From Vicinamibacteria bacterium (lineage in GTDB: Bacteria > Acidobacteriota > Vicinamibacteria > Vicinamibacterales > UBA8438): a DNA stretch of 34,576 bases. The translations under genes and the position numbers were made by a program. Under the pieces are notes generated by a model. The model saw only the letters and a program-made list of their open reading frames with translations. It searched no databases and was not told the origin of the DNA. The stretch's first letter is position 1. Every line of letters begins with the position of its first letter. The stretch covers positions 1 through 34,576 of the forward strand of contig JAJEEA010000151.1 in NCBI GenBank assembly GCA_022821235.1, given 5' to 3'. Positions 23,771 to 31,827 of this stretch are shown one piece after another.

Positions 23771-25014
23771 TGCCCCTCGCGCTGTTCCTCCTCGGCTGCG
23801 CGGTCATCTACGTCGCGACCATCGAGTCGGCGTTCGGGGCGATGGTGCGGCTGCCGGAGCGCCTGACGGCGGAACGGGACGCCCGCAGCGCGTCGCTCGT
23901 GGCCCATCTCGAGGACCCGCTGCGCCTGTACGTCGTCACCCGCCTGCTCCGGGGCGGACTGTTCGCCCTCGCCGCCGTGATTCTCGCCCAGTTGATCGGC
24001 GTGGCCACGCCCCGGGCGGTGGGCGTGCTGCTGCTGAGCATCGCCGCGTTCGTCCTGGTCTGCGAGCAGGTGGTTCCCTCCGCCCTCGCGCGGCGCAACG
24101 CGGGCCGCGTGCTCGAGACGCTGCTGCCGTCGTTCGATCTCGCCCTCCGCGTCCTGGGCCCGGCGACGGGCTGGCTGCTGCTGCTGGCGCGGCCCCGACG
24201 CGGGCGGACCGCCAACGGCCGCGGCAACGGTCGCGGCGGCGGGGAGGTCGACGCGGCGGCCGACGACGAGGAGGCGCGGGCGGAGGCCGCCGACACCGAG
24301 GAGCGGCGGCTCCTGCAGTCGGTGGTCGACTTCGGGGGGACGCTGGTGCGCGAGGTGATGACCCCCCGGCCCGACATCGTGGCCGTCGCCCACGACGCGA
24401 CGGTGGACGAGCTGCGGGCCCTCTTCGCAGACGAGGAGTACTCGCGCATCCCGGTGTTCGAGAACGACCTCGACAACATCCTGGGCTTCGTCTTCGCCAA
24501 GGACCTCGTGAAGGCCGACGGGCTCTCGGGTGACTCGCCCATCGTCCCGCGCCTGCTGCGGCCGGCCTGCGTCGTGCCCGAGGGCCAGCGGGTCGCCGAC
24601 CTGCTGCGCGAGCTGCAGGTCAGGCGCGCGCAGAGCGCCATCGTCGTCGACGAGTACGGGGGCACGGCGGGGCTCGTGACCATCGAGGACCTGCTGGAGG
24701 AGATCGTCGGGGAGATACGCGACGAGTACGACGGCGACGAGTCGGAGCCGGTGGTCGAGGAGGACGACGGGCGGTTCGTGTTCCTCGCCACGGTGGGGGT
24801 CGGCGAGCTGGCCGAGCGGCTGGGGGTGTCGGTCGAGCGCGACGGCTTCGAGACCGTGGGCGGCTACCTGCTGACCCGGCTCGGGCGGGTCCCCGCGGTC
24901 GGGGAGACCGTCGACGTGGACGACCTCGTCGTCGAGGTGCTCGACGCCGAGCGCCGGCGGGTGCGCAAGGTGCGGGTCAGCCGACGGCCCGCGGCCGAGG
25001 CGGTCGGCGCATAG
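23767..25014 (+). CDS. CNNM/CBS/CorC_HlyC membrane protein (TlyC/CorB-type, 415 aa)
   Basis: Starts at ATG 23767, overlapping the ybeY stop by 4 nt. The N-terminal DUF21/CNNM membrane domain has about three hydrophobic segments (ALFLLGCAVIYVATIE; LFALAAVILAQLIGVA; VGVLLLSIAAFVLVCEQVV), then a hydrophobic/re-entrant stretch (LGPATGWLLLLARP). A low-complexity Arg/Gly and acidic linker leads to two CBS domains (VREVMTPRPDIVAVAHD...; RVADLLRELQVRRAQSAIVVDEYGGTAGLVTIEDLLEE). A C-terminal CorC_HlyC domain ends the protein (FETVGGYLLTRLGRVP). Relatives are magnesium/cobalt efflux factors; hemolysin annotations are historical. Its place between ybeY and era is widely conserved. era follows after 12 nt. 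Confidence 0.9.
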   Translation: MMPLALFLLGCAVIYVATIESAFGAMVRLPERLTAERDARSASLVAHLEDPLRLYVVTRLLRGGLFALAAVILAQLIGVATPRAVGVLLLSIAAFVLVCEQVVPSALARRNAGRVLETLLPSFDLALRVLGPATGWLLLLARPRRGRTANGRGNGRGGGEVDAAADDEEARAEAADTEERRLLQSVVDFGGTLVREVMTPRPDIVAVAHDATVDELRALFADEEYSRIPVFENDLDNILGFVFAKDLVKADGLSGDSPIVPRLLRPACVVPEGQRVADLLRELQVRRAQSAIVVDEYGGTAGLVTIEDLLEEIVGEIRDEYDGDESEPVVEEDDGRFVFLATVGVGELAERLGVSVERDGFETVGGYLLTRLGRVPAVGETVDVDDLVVEVLDAERRRVRKVRVSRRPAAEAVGA

Positions 25015-25026
25015 GGCGGACCGGCC

Positions 25027-25980
25027 ATGCCCGAGACGCCGCCGCCGACTCCGCCGAAGACCGACCGCCCGGCCATGCGCGCCGGCTTCGTGTCGCTGAT
25101 CGGGCGCCCCAACGCGGGCAAGTCGACGCTCCTCAACCGCATCGTCGGCACGAAGCTGGCCATCGTCTCGGACAAGCCGCAGACCACGCGGAGCCGCATC
25201 CTGGCGGTACGGAACTACGCCGGCGAGACCCCCGCGCAGGTCGCCTTCGTCGATACGCCGGGCATCCACCGGCCCCTGCACCGGATGAACGTGCGCATGG
25301 TCGACGTGGCCCTCGAGTCGATGGGCGAGGTCGACCTGATCGGGCTGGTGCGGGACGCCACCGACGGCGTCGGGGCCGGAGACCGGTTCGTCATCGACGC
25401 CCTCGCGAGGGCCCCGGCGCCGGTGCTGCTCATCCTCAACAAGATCGATCTCGTCGCCAAGCCGCGCCTGCTGCCCCTCATCGACTGGTACCGCCGGCAG
25501 CGCGACTTCGCCGCCTTCGTGCCGGTGTCGGCGGCGACCGGCGACGGGGTCGACGTCCTCGAGCGCGAGATCGTCGATCGGCTTCCCGCCGGCGAGGCGC
25601 TCTATCCCGGCGACTTCCTCACCGACCAGCCCGAGCGCGCGCTCGCGGCCGAGACGGTGCGCGAGAAGGTGCTGCGCCACACCCACGCGGAGCTGCCGTT
25701 CGTGACGGCGGTGGTCGTCGACCGCTTCGACGACGAGAGCGAGCCGGGGCGCCTGGCCCTGTTCTGCTCGATCCTGGTCGAGCGGAAGACCCAGAAGCCC
25801 ATCGTCATCGGCCCCGGCGGGGCGCGCATCCGGCAGATCGGGACCGAGGCCCGGCAGGACCTCGAACGCTTCTTCGGCGTCCCCGTCTACCTCGACCTGC
25901 ACGTCAAGGTGCGGGCCGACTGGCGCGACGACGATCGGATTCTCGACCAGGCCGGCGTGGCGCCGACCGAGCAGGGATGA
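25027..25980 (+). CDS. era: GTPase Era (30S ribosome assembly)
   Basis: A Ras-like GTPase with a C-terminal KH domain that binds the 3' end of 16S rRNA during small-subunit assembly. G1 is GRPNAGKSTLLN, G2 is in the KPQTTRSRI region, G3 is DTPGIH, G4 is NKID and G5 is near VPVSAATGDG. The KH domain carries VIGPGGARIRQIGTEAR. The length of 317 residues is slightly above the usual 300 because of a short Pro-rich N-terminal extension (PETPPPTPPKTDRP). It is the last gene of the phoH-ybeY-CBS-era cluster. A 167-bp gap with a G8 run and palindromic sites follows. Confidence 0.97.
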   Translation: MPETPPPTPPKTDRPAMRAGFVSLIGRPNAGKSTLLNRIVGTKLAIVSDKPQTTRSRILAVRNYAGETPAQVAFVDTPGIHRPLHRMNVRMVDVALESMGEVDLIGLVRDATDGVGAGDRFVIDALARAPAPVLLILNKIDLVAKPRLLPLIDWYRRQRDFAAFVPVSAATGDGVDVLEREIVDRLPAGEALYPGDFLTDQPERALAAETVREKVLRHTHAELPFVTAVVVDRFDDESEPGRLALFCSILVERKTQKPIVIGPGGARIRQIGTEARQDLERFFGVPVYLDLHVKVRADWRDDDRILDQAGVAPTEQG

Positions 25981-26107
25981 GGCGACCACGCGGCACCGTC
26001 ACGGGCACCACGTCGGCGTCCCTCCCCACAGGTCGAGATCCCCCTGTTGCGCGAGCAGCACCGGGGCGCCCCCGCGGGGGGGGCGTCGACGACGAACTGC
26101 CAACAGA

Positions 26108-26156
26108 TTCAAGCCCCGCTTGAAAAAAACATGATATTTTCAAGCGGGTGTTCAAG
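26108..26156. promoter_or_regulatory. Palindromic operator/promoter of the DUF4143 ATPase gene
   Basis: A perfect 12-bp inverted repeat, CCCGCTTGAAAA (26115-26126) and TTTTCAAGCGGG (26137-26148), runs into the GTG start. Including flanks, the half-site TTCAAG(C) appears at 26108, 26118 (inverted), 26139 and 26151. A -10-like TATTTT (26135-26140) is embedded, 7 nt before the start. Binding here would block transcription or an almost leaderless start. Confidence 0.6.
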
Positions 26157-27305
26157 AGACGATTGACGCTGCCCCCGGTGGGCGCGCGCACGTTCTTCCT
26201 CTGGGGACCGCGGCAGGTCGGCAAGACCACGCTGCTGCGGCAGTGCTATCCCGACGCGTTCTGGGTGGATCTGCTCAAGGCCGACGAGTTCCGCCGCTAC
26301 GCCACGCGGCCGGAGTCGTTGCGGCTCGCGCTCCAGGCCCTCGGACCGGATCCGGTCCGGCAGGTCGTGGTGGACGAGGTCATGAAGGTCCCCGCGCTAC
26401 TCGACGAAGCGCACTGGATGATGGAGAACCTGGGCGTCCACTTCGCCCTCTGCGCTTCGAGCGCCCGCAAGGTGCGCCGGGGCGCGGCGAGCCTGCTCGG
26501 TGGACGCGCGATCCGCTACGAGCTCCGGGGCCTCACCTCGGCGGAGCTCGGCCGCGACTTCGACCTCCACCGCATCCTCAACTGCGGCTTCCTGCCGCGG
26601 CCGTATCAGGACTCCGAGCCCGAGGCCCTGGTCGAGTCGTACGTCGCCGACTACCTGAAGGAGGAGATTGCCGCGGAGGGGCTCGTCCGGAGCCTGCCGG
26701 CCTTCGGCGACTTCCTGAGCGCGGCGGCGCTCGCCGACACCGAGATGGTGCGCTTCTCGAACGTGGCCCAGGACTGCGGCGTGAGCAGCCAGACGGTGAA
26801 GGGCTATTACCGGATCCTCGAGGACACTCTGCTCGGCCGCTGGTTGCCCGCCTACCGGCGGCGGCCGAAGCGGCGCGTGGCCGCGACCCCGAAGTTCTAC
26901 TTCTTCGACGTCGGCGTCGTGAACCGGCTTGCCCGCCGCGGCGAGCTCCATCCCGGCTCGGAGCTGTTCGGAAAGGCCTTCGAGAGCTGGCTCTTCCACG
27001 AGCTCGGCGCGCACCTCGGCTACGCCCGCTCGACGGAGGGCCTCTCGTACTGGCGGCTCGCGGGAGGGGTGGAAGTGGACTTCATCGTCGGCGACATGCG
27101 CGCCGCCATCGAGGCCAAGGCGGCGGCACGCATCGGCAACCGCCACCTGAAGGGGCTGCGGGCGCTCGCGAAGGACCATCCCGGCGTCGGCCGGCGCATC
27201 GTCGTCTGCCTCGAAACGCAACCGCTCCGCACGGACGACGGCATCGACATCCTGCCGGTGGACCACTTCCTCGATCGGCTCTGGTCCGGAGCGCTCCTCG
27301 GGTAG
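26148..27305 (+). CDS. AAA_14/DUF4143 ATP-binding protein (385 aa)
   Basis: The GTG start at 26148 sits on the edge of a palindromic operator. The N terminus is FKRRLTLPPVGARTFFLWGPRQVGKTTLLRQ, with a Walker A of GPRQVGKTT. A Walker B-like VVVDEVMKVPALLDE follows; the usual hhhDEhQ is here DEVMK. Then come CASSARKVRRGAASLLGGRAIRYEL (sensor 1) and the LTSAEL segment. The C-terminal DUF4143 domain (about 220-350) holds the Archaeal-Holliday-junction-resolvase-like YFFDVGVVNRLA and YWRLAGGVEVDFIVGD...AIEAKA, a nuclease-like D/ExK arrangement. These common proteins of archaea and bacteria have no settled function; a toxin-antitoxin or defence link has been suggested. It stands alone, convergent with a cytochrome c gene. 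Confidence 0.85.
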   Translation: MFKRRLTLPPVGARTFFLWGPRQVGKTTLLRQCYPDAFWVDLLKADEFRRYATRPESLRLALQALGPDPVRQVVVDEVMKVPALLDEAHWMMENLGVHFALCASSARKVRRGAASLLGGRAIRYELRGLTSAELGRDFDLHRILNCGFLPRPYQDSEPEALVESYVADYLKEEIAAEGLVRSLPAFGDFLSAAALADTEMVRFSNVAQDCGVSSQTVKGYYRILEDTLLGRWLPAYRRRPKRRVAATPKFYFFDVGVVNRLARRGELHPGSELFGKAFESWLFHELGAHLGYARSTEGLSYWRLAGGVEVDFIVGDMRAAIEAKAAARIGNRHLKGLRALAKDHPGVGRRIVVCLETQPLRTDDGIDILPVDHFLDRLWSGALLG

Positions 27306-27462
27306 CGCGTGGGTGCCGACGGCGCTGGTAGCTGCTCGCACCGGCTGGACGAAGTCGGCTCAAGCCCGGCCGCCGCCGAATCGACGCGATCCGCCTGCGG
27401 TGACCGTCGCCGGTCGGTGGCGCCGGGGGGCGACCTGGTCCGGGAGTCGTTGCCCGCGGCGG

Positions 27463-27909
27463 CTACCGGCCCGCCATCCGCTCGGCCATGTTGCGCAGGA
27501 AATTGACGATGTGCCAGATCTCCTCGTCGGTGATGCGGCCCTCCCAGGCGTCCATGTCGTAGGCCGGCGGCACGCCGTTGCGGATCACCAGGAAGATGTC
27601 GCCGTCGGTGTCGCCGTGCACCCACTCGTCGTCGATCAGGTTCGCGGGCCTCGAGCCCGTCGGCGCGGTCATGCCCTGGCCGTCGGCGCGGATGCCGTGG
27701 CACGAGCGGCAGAAGCGGCCGTAGACCCGCAGGCCCGACCTCACCGATTCCTCGGTCGCCTCGACGGGGTTCTCGGGCGGCGCGGCGGCCTCCTCCTGCG
27801 CGGTGGCGGCCGCGACGACGGGGGCCGAATCGCCGGTCGCGACCAGGACGAAGACGAGAGCGAAAGCGGCGGGGACGGCCGCGATTCGGACGAGATTCGA
27901 TAGGGTCAC
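27463..27909 (-). CDS. Exported class I c-type cytochrome (148 aa)
   Basis: The start is GTG 27909 with GAGGAGG six bases upstream; the tracked ATG 30 nt earlier has no ribosome binding site. A signal peptide or membrane anchor covers the first 37 or so residues (LVRIAAVPAAFALVFVLVATG). The single heme motif is CRSCH (near residue 68), followed by GIRADGQGMTAPTGSRPANL. An axial Met is likely in AYDMDAWEGRI, and ITDEEIWHIVNFLRNM is the usual last helix. A mono-heme periplasmic electron carrier resembling cbb3/alternative-complex-associated cytochromes. It is divergent from the other cytochrome at 28335. Confidence 0.88.
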   Translation of the reverse strand: MTLSNLVRIAAVPAAFALVFVLVATGDSAPVVAAATAQEEAAAPPENPVEATEESVRSGLRVYGRFCRSCHGIRADGQGMTAPTGSRPANLIDDEWVHGDTDGDIFLVIRNGVPPAYDMDAWEGRITDEEIWHIVNFLRNMAERMAGR

Positions 27910-28077
27910 GCATCCTCCTCGATGTGGAAGTCTCGCCATGAGTCTATACCGTGCCGCCGCCTGCGGTGCGCGGCCGGCCGCGACTGCGCCGGAGTCGGCT
28001 GCAAATGCCCGATGCGCGCCCTCCTGATGCCTCGATCAGGCGGGCGCCTCGCCGTTCCCGGTGTCCCGACGGGACCG

Positions 28078-28240
28078 GGGTGCACGTCAGCATTGTTGGG
28101 ACCGGCACGGGCTGTGCCATCGCAGAGGCCGACGCCGCCATCGCGCTGCACGGCCGGAAGCTCCGCGGCTGCTTCGAGACTTCCGGGAACAAGAGCCGCC
28201 AAGCCAGCCTCAGGCTCTCCAACAAATCTGACGTGCACCC
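28078..28240. repeat. 22-bp inverted repeat pair, 119 bp apart
   Basis: GGGTGCACGTCAG-NN-TTGTTGG at 28078-28099 and its reverse complement at 28219-28240 match at 20 of 22 positions. The arms enclose GC-rich non-coding DNA. They could be ends of a small (163-bp) non-autonomous element or paired operators between the divergent cytochrome genes. Confidence 0.6.
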
Positions 28241-28256
28241 ACGGGACCGCCGGCGG

Positions 28257-28286
28257 TTGACCGGTTCGTCGGCAACGGGATACACT
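28257..28286 (+). promoter_or_regulatory. Sigma-70 promoter of the class II-like cytochrome gene
   Basis: TTGACC (28257-28262) and TACACT (28281-28286), 18 bp apart, lie 48 nt upstream of ATG 28335. A GGAGAG ribosome binding site sits at 28321-28326, 8 nt before the start. This is the clearest promoter-plus-SD arrangement in the window. Confidence 0.65.
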
Positions 28287-28334
28287 GCTTCTCCTGATTC
28301 CGGGCCCGTTTTCTGATTTCGGAGAGATGAGCGA

Positions 28335-28889
28335 ATGCGTAGACTGAGCGTTTTCTTCATGGCCGTCCTGCTGGTGGCCGGCACTGCGCGAGCCCAGGAG
28401 GCCGAGCCGCAAGTGTTCGGCGATCTGGCCGAGGTGATGCGCGGCATCCTCTTCCCCAACTCGAACATCATCTTCGACGTGCAGACGATCAACCCCGACG
28501 ATCCGGTCGAGGCGGTCGAGGGCGATTCCACCACCGCGCGCTTCAGCACCATGTACACGGGGTGGGAGGCGGTCGAGAACGCGGCCGTCGCGCTGATCGA
28601 GTCCGCCAACCTGATCGAGCTCCCCCGCCTGTGCGAGAACCTCGAGGACGACCCCGCGCGCAACGGCTTGCCGGCGCCGGTCGAGCGCGACGACTGGAAG
28701 CAGTACGTCGCCGGGCTGCGGGCGGCGGGCCAGACCGCCTACGAGTGGGCGCAGGCCCGCGAGTACGACGATTTCGACGCGATCCTCATGACCGGCGAGG
28801 TCGCCGAGGCCTGCTCGGCGTGCCACGGCGTGTACCGCGACACCTACAACGAGCCGCCCACCCCGCGCTGCACGCCTCCCACGGAGTGA
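28335..28889 (+). CDS. Exported cytochrome c, class II-like (C-terminal heme, 184 aa)
   Basis: A cleavable Sec signal is clear: MRRLSVFFMAVLLVAGTARA, with cleavage before QEAEPQ. The body is a predicted four-helix bundle (AEVMRGILFPNSNIIFDVQ, WEAVENAAVALIESANLI, DDWKQYVAGLRAAGQTAYEWAQ). The only heme motif, CSACH, lies near the C terminus within EVAEACSACHGVYRDTY. That order (helices, then CxxCH in the last helix) is that of the cytochrome c'/c-556 class. It is likely periplasmic; a role in electron transfer or gas binding cannot be decided. A GC hairpin follows the stop. Confidence 0.85.
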   Translation: MRRLSVFFMAVLLVAGTARAQEAEPQVFGDLAEVMRGILFPNSNIIFDVQTINPDDPVEAVEGDSTTARFSTMYTGWEAVENAAVALIESANLIELPRLCENLEDDPARNGLPAPVERDDWKQYVAGLRAAGQTAYEWAQAREYDDFDAILMTGEVAEACSACHGVYRDTYNEPPTPRCTPPTE

Positions 28890-28900
28890 GCCTGTCCGCC

Positions 28901-28930
28901 CGCCCGGCCCGGGGATTCCCCGGCCGGGCG
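28901..28930 (+). terminator. Strong GC hairpin after the class II-like cytochrome gene
   Basis: CGCCCGGCCCGGGG and CCCCGGCCGGGCG pair over 13 bp with one bulged C and an ATT loop, 12 nt after the stop. No T-run follows, so it may act with Rho or as an mRNA 3'-end stabiliser. Confidence 0.5.
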
Positions 28931-29154
28931 GCGTTCGCCCGCGACTTCGCCTGCCGCTCCAGCCCTCCACGTCTGCGCCCGTCATGGTGCTGACTCTGCG
29001 TGCCTATGCGGGCCCCGCCAGCTCGGCGGGATCCTGCGGGGGCGCCCCCGGCGCTGTGCTAAACTGAAATGATCCTGATGCTGACCGTGGACTACCCAGA
29101 CGAACCCGACTTGTCGCGGCACTCGTCCGCGACGGCTCCCCGGACGACGGGACG

Positions 29155-30528
29155 ATGCCCTTCCAGCGCCGAATCGACGTGGTGCTCGACTCGGTCAAGC
29201 GACTGCAGCGGATAGGTGCGTCCGCCAACCTCCTCAATCTCCTCCAGAAACAGCGTCCCGCCGACCTCGCCGAGGTCCTCGGCGAGCTCTCCGACACGAA
29301 CCGCCACGACGCGTTCGACCTGCTGGTCGACCGCGACAGCCGCCTCGCGATGGAGGCGCTCATGGAGTACGGGGTCGAGCCCGGCGCCGGCCTGCTGGCC
29401 GACCAGCCGCCGGAGCGCATCGCGCTGTGGCTGCTCGACCTGCCGTCGGACGACGCCGCGGCCCTGATCGACGAGCTTCCGGAGGACGTGTCGGCGGCGG
29501 TGCTCGAGCGGATGCGCCCCCACGAGTCGGGCGAGGTCGAGAACCTGCTCGAGTACGCCGAGCAGACCGCCGGCCGCATCATGAACCCGACGGTGTTCGC
29601 GCTCTCGGAGGACCAGACGGCGGGCGAGGCGATCCACGCCCTGCAGGGGTCGCGCGAGGTGGAGATGGTCTTCTACCTCTACGTGGTCGACGAGCGGCGG
29701 CACCTCGTGGGCGTGGTGTCGCTGCGCCGGCTGCTGCTCGTGGCCCCCGAGACCCCGCTGCAGCGCATCATGACCACCGACCTGATCAGCGCGCGGGTCG
29801 ACACCGACCAGGAAGAGGTGGCGCAGCACGTCGCCAACTACAACCTGCTCGCGATCCCGGTGGTCGACGAGGAGAACAAGCTCGTCGGCATCATCACCGT
29901 CGACGACGTCATCGACATCATCAAGGACGAGGCGACCGAGGACCTGTACCGGCTGGCCGGGGTCAGCGGCGACGAGCACGTGTTCACCCCGGCGGGGGAG
30001 TCGGCGCGGAAGCGGCTGCCGTGGCTGGCGATGAACCTCGTCACGGCGGCGCTCGCGGCGTTCGTCGTGCGGGCGTTCCAGGCGACCATCGACGAGGTGG
30101 TGATGCTGGCCGTGCTCATGACCATCGTGGCCAGCATGGGCGGCAACGCCGCGACCCAGACCCTGACCGTCATCGTGCGGGCCATCGCCCTCGGAGAGCT
30201 CACCTGGGGCAACTCGCGCAAGGCGGTGCTGAAGGAGGCGGTGGTCGGGCTCGGCAACGGCCTCGCCCTCGGCACGGTGGGGGCCCTGGTGGCGTGGCTG
30301 CTGTCGGGGAACGTCTACCTGGGGGCGATCCTGGCCCTCGCGATGGTCATCAACCTGCTCGTGGCGGCGGTGGCCGCGACCCTGATTCCCATCGCGTTGC
30401 GGGCCCTCAAGGTGGATCCGGCGCTGGCCTCGGCGGTGTTCATCACGACGTTGACGGACGTCTTCGGGTTCTTCGCGTTTCTCGGCCTCGCCACGGTCTT
30501 CCTGCCCTATCTGGAACGCCTGGGTTGA
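29155..30528 (+). CDS. mgtE: Magnesium transporter MgtE (457 aa)
   Basis: A dimeric Mg2+ channel/transporter of the inner membrane. The N-terminal superhelical MgtE_N domain spans about 25-130 (LQKQRPADLAEVLGELSD; PPERIALWLLDLPSDDAAALIDELPED). Two CBS domains follow (AGRIMNPTVFALSEDQT...; LQRIMTTDLISARVD...VVDEENKLVGIITVDDVIDII), forming the Mg sensor. The plug helix leads into five transmembrane helices, starting WLAMNLVTAALAAFVVRAF. These include the conserved MTIVASMGGNAATQTLTVIVRAI and the FITTLTDVFGFFAFLGLA segment holding the pore Asp. No start codon exists in frame between 29066 and 29155, so ATG 29155 is the start despite a poor ribosome binding site. A TAAACT -10 candidate is at 29060. 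Confidence 0.95.
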   Translation: MPFQRRIDVVLDSVKRLQRIGASANLLNLLQKQRPADLAEVLGELSDTNRHDAFDLLVDRDSRLAMEALMEYGVEPGAGLLADQPPERIALWLLDLPSDDAAALIDELPEDVSAAVLERMRPHESGEVENLLEYAEQTAGRIMNPTVFALSEDQTAGEAIHALQGSREVEMVFYLYVVDERRHLVGVVSLRRLLLVAPETPLQRIMTTDLISARVDTDQEEVAQHVANYNLLAIPVVDEENKLVGIITVDDVIDIIKDEATEDLYRLAGVSGDEHVFTPAGESARKRLPWLAMNLVTAALAAFVVRAFQATIDEVVMLAVLMTIVASMGGNAATQTLTVIVRAIALGELTWGNSRKAVLKEAVVGLGNGLALGTVGALVAWLLSGNVYLGAILALAMVINLLVAAVAATLIPIALRALKVDPALASAVFITTLTDVFGFFAFLGLATVFLPYLERLG

Positions 30529-30735
30529 CCCCGCCCGGAAGGGGCGCTGTCGAGAAGCCGCGGGCAACCCAGGGCGCGGAAGCGGAGGCGGTGGCGCGTG
30601 CTGGTCGGCGCCGTCGAGAAGGCGTGGGGCGCCGCCGTCGGCAGTCTTCCGGCGTGGCCGGCGGCCGGGGCTGCCCCAGGCCGCCTACGCGGCAGCGGCG
30701 GCGGATCCGCGATGGCCTGTGCGGCGGCGTGAGGC

Positions 30736-30741
30736 TACAAT
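30736..30741 (+). promoter_or_regulatory. Candidate -10 box (TACAAT) for recO
   Basis: TACAAT lies 20 nt before ATG 30762, leaving a leader of about 14 nt. The -35 region is weak. The 233 bp between mgtE and recO show no gene. Confidence 0.45.
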
Positions 30742-30761
30742 GGTGGCCGGTCGCGCCCGCG

Positions 30762-31520
30762 ATGCCAGTCCTGACGACCGACGCGCTGATCCTGCGCACC
30801 TACCACCTTGGTGAAGCGGACCGCATCGTCGTGTTCCTGACCCCGGAGCGGGGCAAGAAGCGGGGGGTGGCGAACGGGGCGCGCAGCCCGCGGTCGCGCC
30901 GGTTCGCCGGGGGGCTCGAGCCGTTGACGGCGGTGCGGCTCGCCTACTACGAGCGGGAGCACCGCGAGCTGGTGCGGCTGCGCTACGTCGAGCCGGTGCG
31001 CTCGCCGATGCTGGCGAGGGACGGGGAACGGCTCGGCTACGTCGAGTACTTCGCGGAGATCCTCGACGAGTGCGCGCAGGAGGCGGAGCCGAATGCGGCG
31101 TTGTTCCGGCTTGGCTCGGCGATCGGTGCGTTGCTGGCGGGGGAGATCCCGGTCGCGCGGCTGGCGCGCTACTTCGAGTACTGGGTGCTGCGCCTGCAGG
31201 GCGTCTATCCCTCGCTGACCGCCTGCGGGCAGTGCGGCCGCCGCCCCGATTCCGGCGGCCGCATCGACGCCGAGCGCGGCGGCTTCCGGTGCGGGTCGTG
31301 CGCGGGCGACCGGGGGCTCCCGCTGTCGGCCGAGGCGCTGCGCTTTCTCCGCGACGCCGCATCGACGCCGCCCGGCGCGCTGTCCGGGGTCGGGCTGCCG
31401 GCGCGCGCGGACCAGGAGCTCGATCGGGCGCATCGACGCCTCCTGGCGATGCACCTGGAGAAGGAGCTGCGGGCCGCCAGAGTGTTGCGGGCGATGGCCC
31501 GGACGGGCAGCCCGCGGTGA
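30762..31520 (+). CDS. recO: DNA repair protein RecO (252 aa)
   Basis: A recombination mediator helping RecR load RecA onto SSB-coated DNA. The start is ATG 30762 (MPVLTTDALILRTYHLGEADRIVVFLT), the standard RecO N-terminal OB fold; the long tracked ORF is a frame through mgtE. GKKRGVANGARSPRSRRFAGGLEPL matches the RecO signature. A four-cysteine zinc finger is present: CGQC...CGSC (residues about 151-183), in LTACGQCGRRP and FRCGSCAGD. A C-terminal helical domain ends LHMEKELRA-like. The last codons and the TGA lie inside the end of MITE-like copy 2. Confidence 0.93.
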   Translation: MPVLTTDALILRTYHLGEADRIVVFLTPERGKKRGVANGARSPRSRRFAGGLEPLTAVRLAYYEREHRELVRLRYVEPVRSPMLARDGERLGYVEYFAEILDECAQEAEPNAALFRLGSAIGALLAGEIPVARLARYFEYWVLRLQGVYPSLTACGQCGRRPDSGGRIDAERGGFRCGSCAGDRGLPLSAEALRFLRDAASTPPGALSGVGLPARADQELDRAHRRLLAMHLEKELRAARVLRAMARTGSPR

Positions 31521-31766
31521 AACCCCGCGTTGCACTGCGCCCGGAGGGCGCCAACGGAAGCCGAGGCGCCGCCTGACAAGGCGCGACGACGGAAGATACT
31601 GGGCATATTCGACGGAGAACCAACGCAACCGGCAGACTGGGCGGGTCGCGGTGGCAGTCTCCCGGCAGGCGTGGTTGGGCGGCAATCGGAGCCGAAGGCG
31701 ACGCTTGCCGGGCTCAGGCGGGATGCATCGGCGCTCGAATGCAGCGGGGCTTTCGCCACGGGCTGC
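31507..31766 (-). mobile_element. MITE-like element, copy 2 (260 bp)
   Basis: Inverted relative to copy 1 at 21710. Its ends are GCAGCCCGCGGTGAAACC on the left and, read inward from 31766, GCAGCCCGTGGCGAAAGC, i.e. good terminal inverted repeats. The 44-bp core identical to copy 1 is 31680-31723. The recO stop codon is within the left terminal repeat. The remainder of the 307-bp recO-glyQ gap (31767-31827) contains only a cluster of out-of-frame ATGs before the glyQ GTG. Confidence 0.75.
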
Positions 31767-31827
31767 CGGGCCGGAGCGACGCCATCATGACGATGACACA
31801 TGACCTCATGACCCGGGCGGTGGCGCC

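Larger units (their letters stand above)
27910..28334. other. 425-bp region between divergent cytochrome genes
   Basis: No convincing gene is present; the open frames are shadows. It contains the -35/-10 promoter of the rightward cytochrome (28257-28286) and a long-spaced inverted repeat (28078-28099 with 28219-28240). The short hairpin GGTGTCCCGACGGGACC lies just before the left arm. The leftward gene's promoter is not obvious. Confidence 0.6.

Noticed and set aside
23683-25989. 768-aa minus-strand ORF opposite the CBS protein and era
   Set aside because: Antisense shadow in high-GC DNA; its His/Val/Arg/Gln-rich sequence shows no domain.
29069-29215. 48-codon ORF (MILMLTVDYPDE...) before and overlapping mgtE
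   Set aside because: It is out of frame with mgtE, has no ribosome binding site, and its ATG is only 3 nt from the -10 candidate. It could be a leader peptide, but nothing supports that.
30530-30740. Possible third copy of the MITE-like element before recO
   Set aside because: Only a short patch (GGCAGTCTTCCGGCGTGG) resembles copy 2. The terminal repeats and the 44-bp core are absent.
31787-31822. Upstream ATG/GTG cluster as alternative glyQ starts
   Set aside because: None of these codons is in frame with glyQ, and the protein from GTG 31828 already has the standard N terminus.
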